DNA from: Echinicola strongylocentroti
Lineage (GTDB): Bacteria > Bacteroidota > Bacteroidia > Cytophagales > Cyclobacteriaceae
Direction of reading: 5' to 3'
NCBI RefSeq assembly: GCF_003260975.1
Contig: NZ_CP030041.1
Span: forward strand, 1,764,501 to 1,828,500
Length of the DNA: 64,000 bases
The first letter of the stretch is position 1. The number at the start of each line of letters is the position of its first letter. The notes beneath the pieces are model-generated. The model was not told the origin of the DNA, did not search any database, and was given only the letters and a program-made list of their open reading frames with translations. Shown piece by piece: positions 62,288-64,000 of this stretch. Both the position numbers and the translations under genes were made by a program.

Positions 62288-62386
62288 ATTGCTCTTTTGA
62301 TCAGTAGAAAGGGACTTTCACCCTTTATTCCGTTGATAAAATTAACATATTAAAGACCATGAAAAAAATATCCTGATAAAGTACAT

Positions 62387-62394
62387 TATTTTTG
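62387..62394 (+). promoter_or_regulatory. Putative Bacteroidota -7 element for the M16 peptidase gene
   Basis: TATTTTTG matches TAnnTTTG, 29 bp before the M16 ATG. No good -33 TTTG is visible. Confidence 0.45.
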
Positions 62395-62423
62395 TAATTT
62401 CAAGTTTAGAAAGTAAATAATAC

Positions 62424-63653
62424 ATGTCATATAATATCAAAGCGTTACCAAATGGTATCCGCATCGTGCACCAGGAAGTGACACACACCAGACTGGTCCA
62501 TTGTGGGTTTATTCTGGATATCGGAAGCAGGGATGAAGTGAAGGAACAAGCAGGCTTGGCACATTTTTGGGAGCATATGGCCTTTAAAGGCACCAAAAAA
62601 AGAAAAGCCTTCCATATCCTGAACCGATTGGAATCTGTAGGCGGCGAACTCAATGCCTATACCACCAAAGAAAAAATCTGCTTCTACTCTTCTATCCTGA
62701 AGGAGCATTTTAACAAAGCCGCAGAATTGCTGTTTGATATCACCTTCCACAGCACCTTTCCCGAGAAACAAATAGAAAAAGAGCGGCAGGTTATTCTGGA
62801 AGAAATGGCCATGTACCGCGATTCGCCCGATGACGCCATTTTGGATGAATTTGACGAGGTAATCTTTCAAAACCATTCCTTGGGCAGGAATATCCTTGGC
62901 ACCGAAGAGACGGTTTCCAGTTTTTGCCAAAGTGATTTCTTTGACTTTATTTCCACTCGCATGGACACTTCCAAAGTCGTTTTTTCTGTAGTGGGCAATA
63001 TCTCCTTCCAAAAAGTACTTAAGCAACTCGAGCCCAGGCTCAACGAACTCCCTACCAAAAAAAGCCTTTATCGACGGAGCGATTTCAAGCACTATCAGCC
63101 TAAAACTGAAACAGTACACAAAGAAATCTCCCAAGCTCATTGCGCTATGGGCAAGCCCGCCTATTCCCTATATCATCCTGATCGCTACAAGCTATTCTTG
63201 CTCAATAATATATTGGGAGGCCCTAGCATGAATTCTCGCCTAAACCTTGCCCTGAGAGAAAAATATGGATACGTTTACAGCGTAGAGTCTGCTTACCAAG
63301 TATACAAGGACACCGGTTTTTTTGGTATTTTCTATGGGACGGAAGAAAAAACCTTCAAAAAAGCACAAAACTTGGTCTTACGTGAACTCAAAAGGCTACG
63401 GGAAAAGAAACTGGGCACACTACAGCTTCATATGGCCAAAGAACAGGCCATCGGACAAATGGCCATGGCCGAAGAAAACCATGCAGCACTTATGCTGGTA
63501 TTCGGCAAGAGCCTTCTGGACAAAGACCGTATTGATTCTTTGGATCATCTTTTCTCCATTATACGAAACACCACCACTGAAGAGCTCCATGACATAGCCA
63601 ATGAGATCTTCAGGGAAGATGAACTTAGTTTTCTCACTTATTTACCCCACTAG
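62424..63653 (+). CDS. M16-family zinc metallopeptidase
   Basis: 409 aa, one M16 pair of domains (N-terminal catalytic, C-terminal inactive). The inverted zinc motif is HFWEH in 'GLAHFWEHMAFKGT' (about residue 48), with the distal Glu in 'ERQVILEEMAMYRDSPDD' (about 130). 'NSRLNLALREKYGYVYSVES' is the C-terminal-domain signature. There is no signal peptide, so it is probably cytoplasmic, unlike many exported relatives. It processes short peptides or presequence-like substrates. An O-methyltransferase gene begins 2 bp downstream. Confidence 0.94.
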   Translation: MSYNIKALPNGIRIVHQEVTHTRLVHCGFILDIGSRDEVKEQAGLAHFWEHMAFKGTKKRKAFHILNRLESVGGELNAYTTKEKICFYSSILKEHFNKAAELLFDITFHSTFPEKQIEKERQVILEEMAMYRDSPDDAILDEFDEVIFQNHSLGRNILGTEETVSSFCQSDFFDFISTRMDTSKVVFSVVGNISFQKVLKQLEPRLNELPTKKSLYRRSDFKHYQPKTETVHKEISQAHCAMGKPAYSLYHPDRYKLFLLNNILGGPSMNSRLNLALREKYGYVYSVESAYQVYKDTGFFGIFYGTEEKTFKKAQNLVLRELKRLREKKLGTLQLHMAKEQAIGQMAMAEENHAALMLVFGKSLLDKDRIDSLDHLFSIIRNTTTEELHDIANEIFREDELSFLTYLPH

Positions 63654-63655
63654 AC

Positions 63656-64000
63656 ATGGAATTTATTAGCGAGGATCTCCTGCAATATTGTCAAGAACAC
63701 ACCAGCGCTGAAGATGCGCTACTACAACAGATCTCCAGGGACACCCATGCCAAAGTAATGATGCCACGGATGCTGTCCGGGCACCTTCAGGGCAAGACAC
63801 TGGAGCTCTTCACCAAAATGCAACGGCCCAAAACCATACTCGAAATAGGAACATACACGGGCTACTCGGCCATCTGCATGGCAAGGGGCTTGGATAAGGA
63901 GGGAAAGCTCATCACTATCGATAAAAATGATGAGCTTGAAGAAATGGTCAGGGGATATTTTGCAGCATCAGGACTGGACTCGCAGATCCATTATTTGCTG
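63656..64000 (+). CDS. O-methyltransferase, N-terminal part (cut by window end)
   Basis: The ATG at 63656 is 2 bp past the M16 stop and the frame stays open to the edge (115 codons). The sequence contains SAM-binding motif I, 'TILEIGTYTGYSAICMARGL' (about residues 61-80), followed by 'KLITIDKNDELEEM', the acidic end of strand 2. This matches the family 3 (caffeoyl-CoA/catechol type) SAM-dependent O-methyltransferases, whose full length is about 210 aa. The acceptor is unknown. It is probably cotranscribed with the M16 gene. Confidence 0.88.
   Translation, partial: MEFISEDLLQYCQEHTSAEDALLQQISRDTHAKVMMPRMLSGHLQGKTLELFTKMQRPKTILEIGTYTGYSAICMARGLDKEGKLITIDKNDELEEMVRGYFAASGLDSQIHYLL

Noticed and set aside
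1..64000. tRNA, rRNA, CRISPR arrays or complete insertion sequences
   Set aside because: No tRNA-like T-loop motif, no spacer-repeat arrays and no transposase-like frames were found in the intergenic regions by eye.

Overview
The window looks like a chromosomal segment of a member of the Bacteroidota, most likely order Cytophagales and plausibly a Cyclobacteriaceae (Echinicola/Algoriphagus-like) genome. This rests on several signs: Bacteroidota-type promoter elements (TAnnTTTG, with an upstream TTTG in the two clearest cases), start codons without obvious Shine-Dalgarno sequences, a sensor kinase with a two-component-regulator propeller, a LytTR/LytS pair, heterodimeric methylmalonyl-CoA mutase, many lipoproteins with short lipobox signals, and families typical of this phylum (DUF349, DUF2795, DUF1684, DUF3108). 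The exact genus is inference. Nearly all of the window is ordinary core genome. There are no rRNA or tRNA genes, CRISPR arrays, prophage or complete insertion sequences.

Layout. 1-3.7 kb: end of an outer-membrane barrel gene, then a three-gene FecBCD-type ABC importer (iron-siderophore, haem or cobalamin). 3.8-5.7 kb: a MarR regulator and a ferredoxin reductase/[2Fe-2S] ferredoxin pair. 5.7-6.5 kb: a nest of intergenic repeats. 6.5-8.2 kb: two unknown exported proteins. 8.4-15.8 kb: B12-dependent methylmalonyl-CoA mutase subunits and their chaperone MeaB, on either side of dnaA. 16-17.7 kb: HemJ, SCO and cytochrome c. 19.5-26.5 kb: a compact minus-strand run of two sensor kinases, an ABC ATPase, an FtsX-like permease with His-rich external loops and a DUF3299-like exported protein; this is the best candidate for an undescribed (metal-linked) system. 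26.6-31 kb: sucD, a 2OG oxygenase, a small membrane protein, an OmpA lipoprotein and a PEGA-like protein. 31.4-38 kb: pheT, a coiled-coil protein, zapA and rny, then DUF1684, radC and rpsT. 38.3-44.2 kb: a zinc phospholipase/S1-P1-fold protein, an aminotransferase, ettA, DUF349 and DUF2795. 44.2-50.2 kb: a LytTR/LytS/LiaF-like operon, ispD, queA and a MacB-like permease. 50.3-53.5 kb: a small barrel protein, an EEP-family phosphatase/nuclease and recA. 53.7-57.2 kb: DUF3108, a PhoB-like regulator, a PhoR-like kinase carrying a frameshift, and a pseudouridine synthase. 57.3-60 kb: rplM-rpsI-rpsB-tsf. 60-64 kb: an M24 aminopeptidase, a glycosyltransferase, an M16 protease and the start of an O-methyltransferase.

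The most notable non-coding content is two dispersed intergenic repeat families. Family A is a 176-bp MITE-like palindrome with 22-bp terminal inverted repeats: two nearly identical copies at 5906-6081 and 51179-51354, a diverged copy at 30097-30269 and a short remnant near 37415-37475. Family B is about 130-145 bp, not palindromic, with copies at 18424-18562, 37589-37733 and 50852-50980. Both families occur together in two intergenic regions. Also notable are a 58-aa single-pass membrane protein gene (28288-28464), a likely 1-nt deletion in the PhoR-like kinase, and a bidirectional terminator buried in two convergent gene ends (19453-19487).
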